Shown here: positions 5,253 to 5,373 of the stretch, in pieces
Layout: each line of letters opens with the position of its first letter
Position numbering within the stretch: position 1 is the stretch's first letter
Notes under the pieces: generated by a model
Told to the model about the DNA's origin: nothing
Seen by the model: the letters and a program-made list of their open reading frames with translations, nothing else
The model's database searches: none
Made by a program: the position numbers and the translations under genes
Assembly (NCBI GenBank): GCA_016838945.1
Contig: JADLKP010000155.1
Location: 1-5,373, forward strand
Reading direction: 5' to 3'
From: Methanobrevibacter sp.
GTDB lineage: Archaea > Methanobacteriota > Methanobacteria > Methanobacteriales > Methanobacteriaceae
Length of the DNA: 5,373 nucleotides

Positions 5253-5373
5253 TTCTTTTTTATTTTTTTATTTTAATTTTTATTCTTATTTTATCGCTCT
5301 TATTTCTTCTTTCTTCTTTTTTTATTTTTTATTTTAATTTTTATTCTTATTTTATCGCTCTTATTTCTTCTTT
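5253..5373. repeat. 61-bp tandem repeat reaching the window end
   Basis: Copy one is 5253-5313; copy two starts at 5314 and runs to the last base, lacking only its final position. They differ at two adjacent positions (T6-A-T7 against T7-A-T6) and are otherwise identical, including the segment TTTTATCGCTCTTATTTC. The + strand is almost pure T, C and A, with a single G per unit. More copies may follow outside the window. It lies just after the small membrane-protein gene and its T-tracts may serve as terminators. Confidence 0.85.

Noticed and set aside
5300..5372. Open - strand frame that could be the C-terminal end of a convergent gene entering from the right
   Set aside because: It consists of the 61-bp repeat read as a Lys/Arg/Ile-rich run. 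The repeat period is not a multiple of three and no start is visible, so low complexity explains it better. Sequence beyond the window would settle it.
5253..5373. 61-bp repeats as the start of a CRISPR array
   Set aside because: The units abut directly with no variable spacers and are almost pure T-rich sequence without a palindromic repeat.

Overview
The window looks like chromosomal DNA of a low-GC methanogenic archaeon of the order Methanobacteriales, most likely Methanobrevibacter or a close relative. Reasons: both subunits of DNA topoisomerase VI are encoded, next to an archaeal Dim2/Pno1-type KH-domain gene. Promoter candidates are archaeal (BRE/TTTATATA), ribosome binding sites match the archaeal 16S tail, arginine is mostly AGA, and the spacers are extremely AT-rich with poly-T termination tracts. 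The genus is inferred from composition and gene content, not proven.

Layout, all genes on the + strand: (1) 1-98, a short AT-rich promoter region. (2) 99-698, a two-KH-domain RNA-binding protein that starts at TTG. (3) 699-1437, a 739-bp AT-rich spacer without a credible gene; it holds termination tracts, candidate promoters and two strong hairpins just before the next gene. (4) 1438-4318, a tight top6B-top6A operon encoding the two subunits of the A2B2 type IIB topoisomerase, closed by a hairpin built partly from the top6A stop codon plus a T-tract. (5) 4319-4576, a T-rich spacer with an imperfect 53-bp tandem repeat and the csoR promoter. (6) 4577-4849, a CsoR-family (DUF156) repressor with the Cys-His-Cys copper-type ligand set. 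(7) 5010-5234, a small one-helix membrane protein of unknown function with a Lys-rich heptad tail. (8) 5253-5373, a 61-bp tandem repeat running off the window end.

The left part is housekeeping: rRNA processing or ribosome assembly (KH protein) and DNA topology (topoisomerase VI). The right part looks like a small, self-contained regulatory module. A 25-bp site at the predicted csoR transcription start (4519-4543) recurs in inverted orientation, with one mismatch, at 4891-4915, where it overlaps the predicted start of the small membrane-protein transcript. This suggests that CsoR represses its own gene and the membrane-protein gene in response to copper or a related thiol-reactive signal. It is the most interesting observation in the window. 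The membrane protein, not recognised as any known family, is the candidate for a new metal- or sulfur-responsive component.
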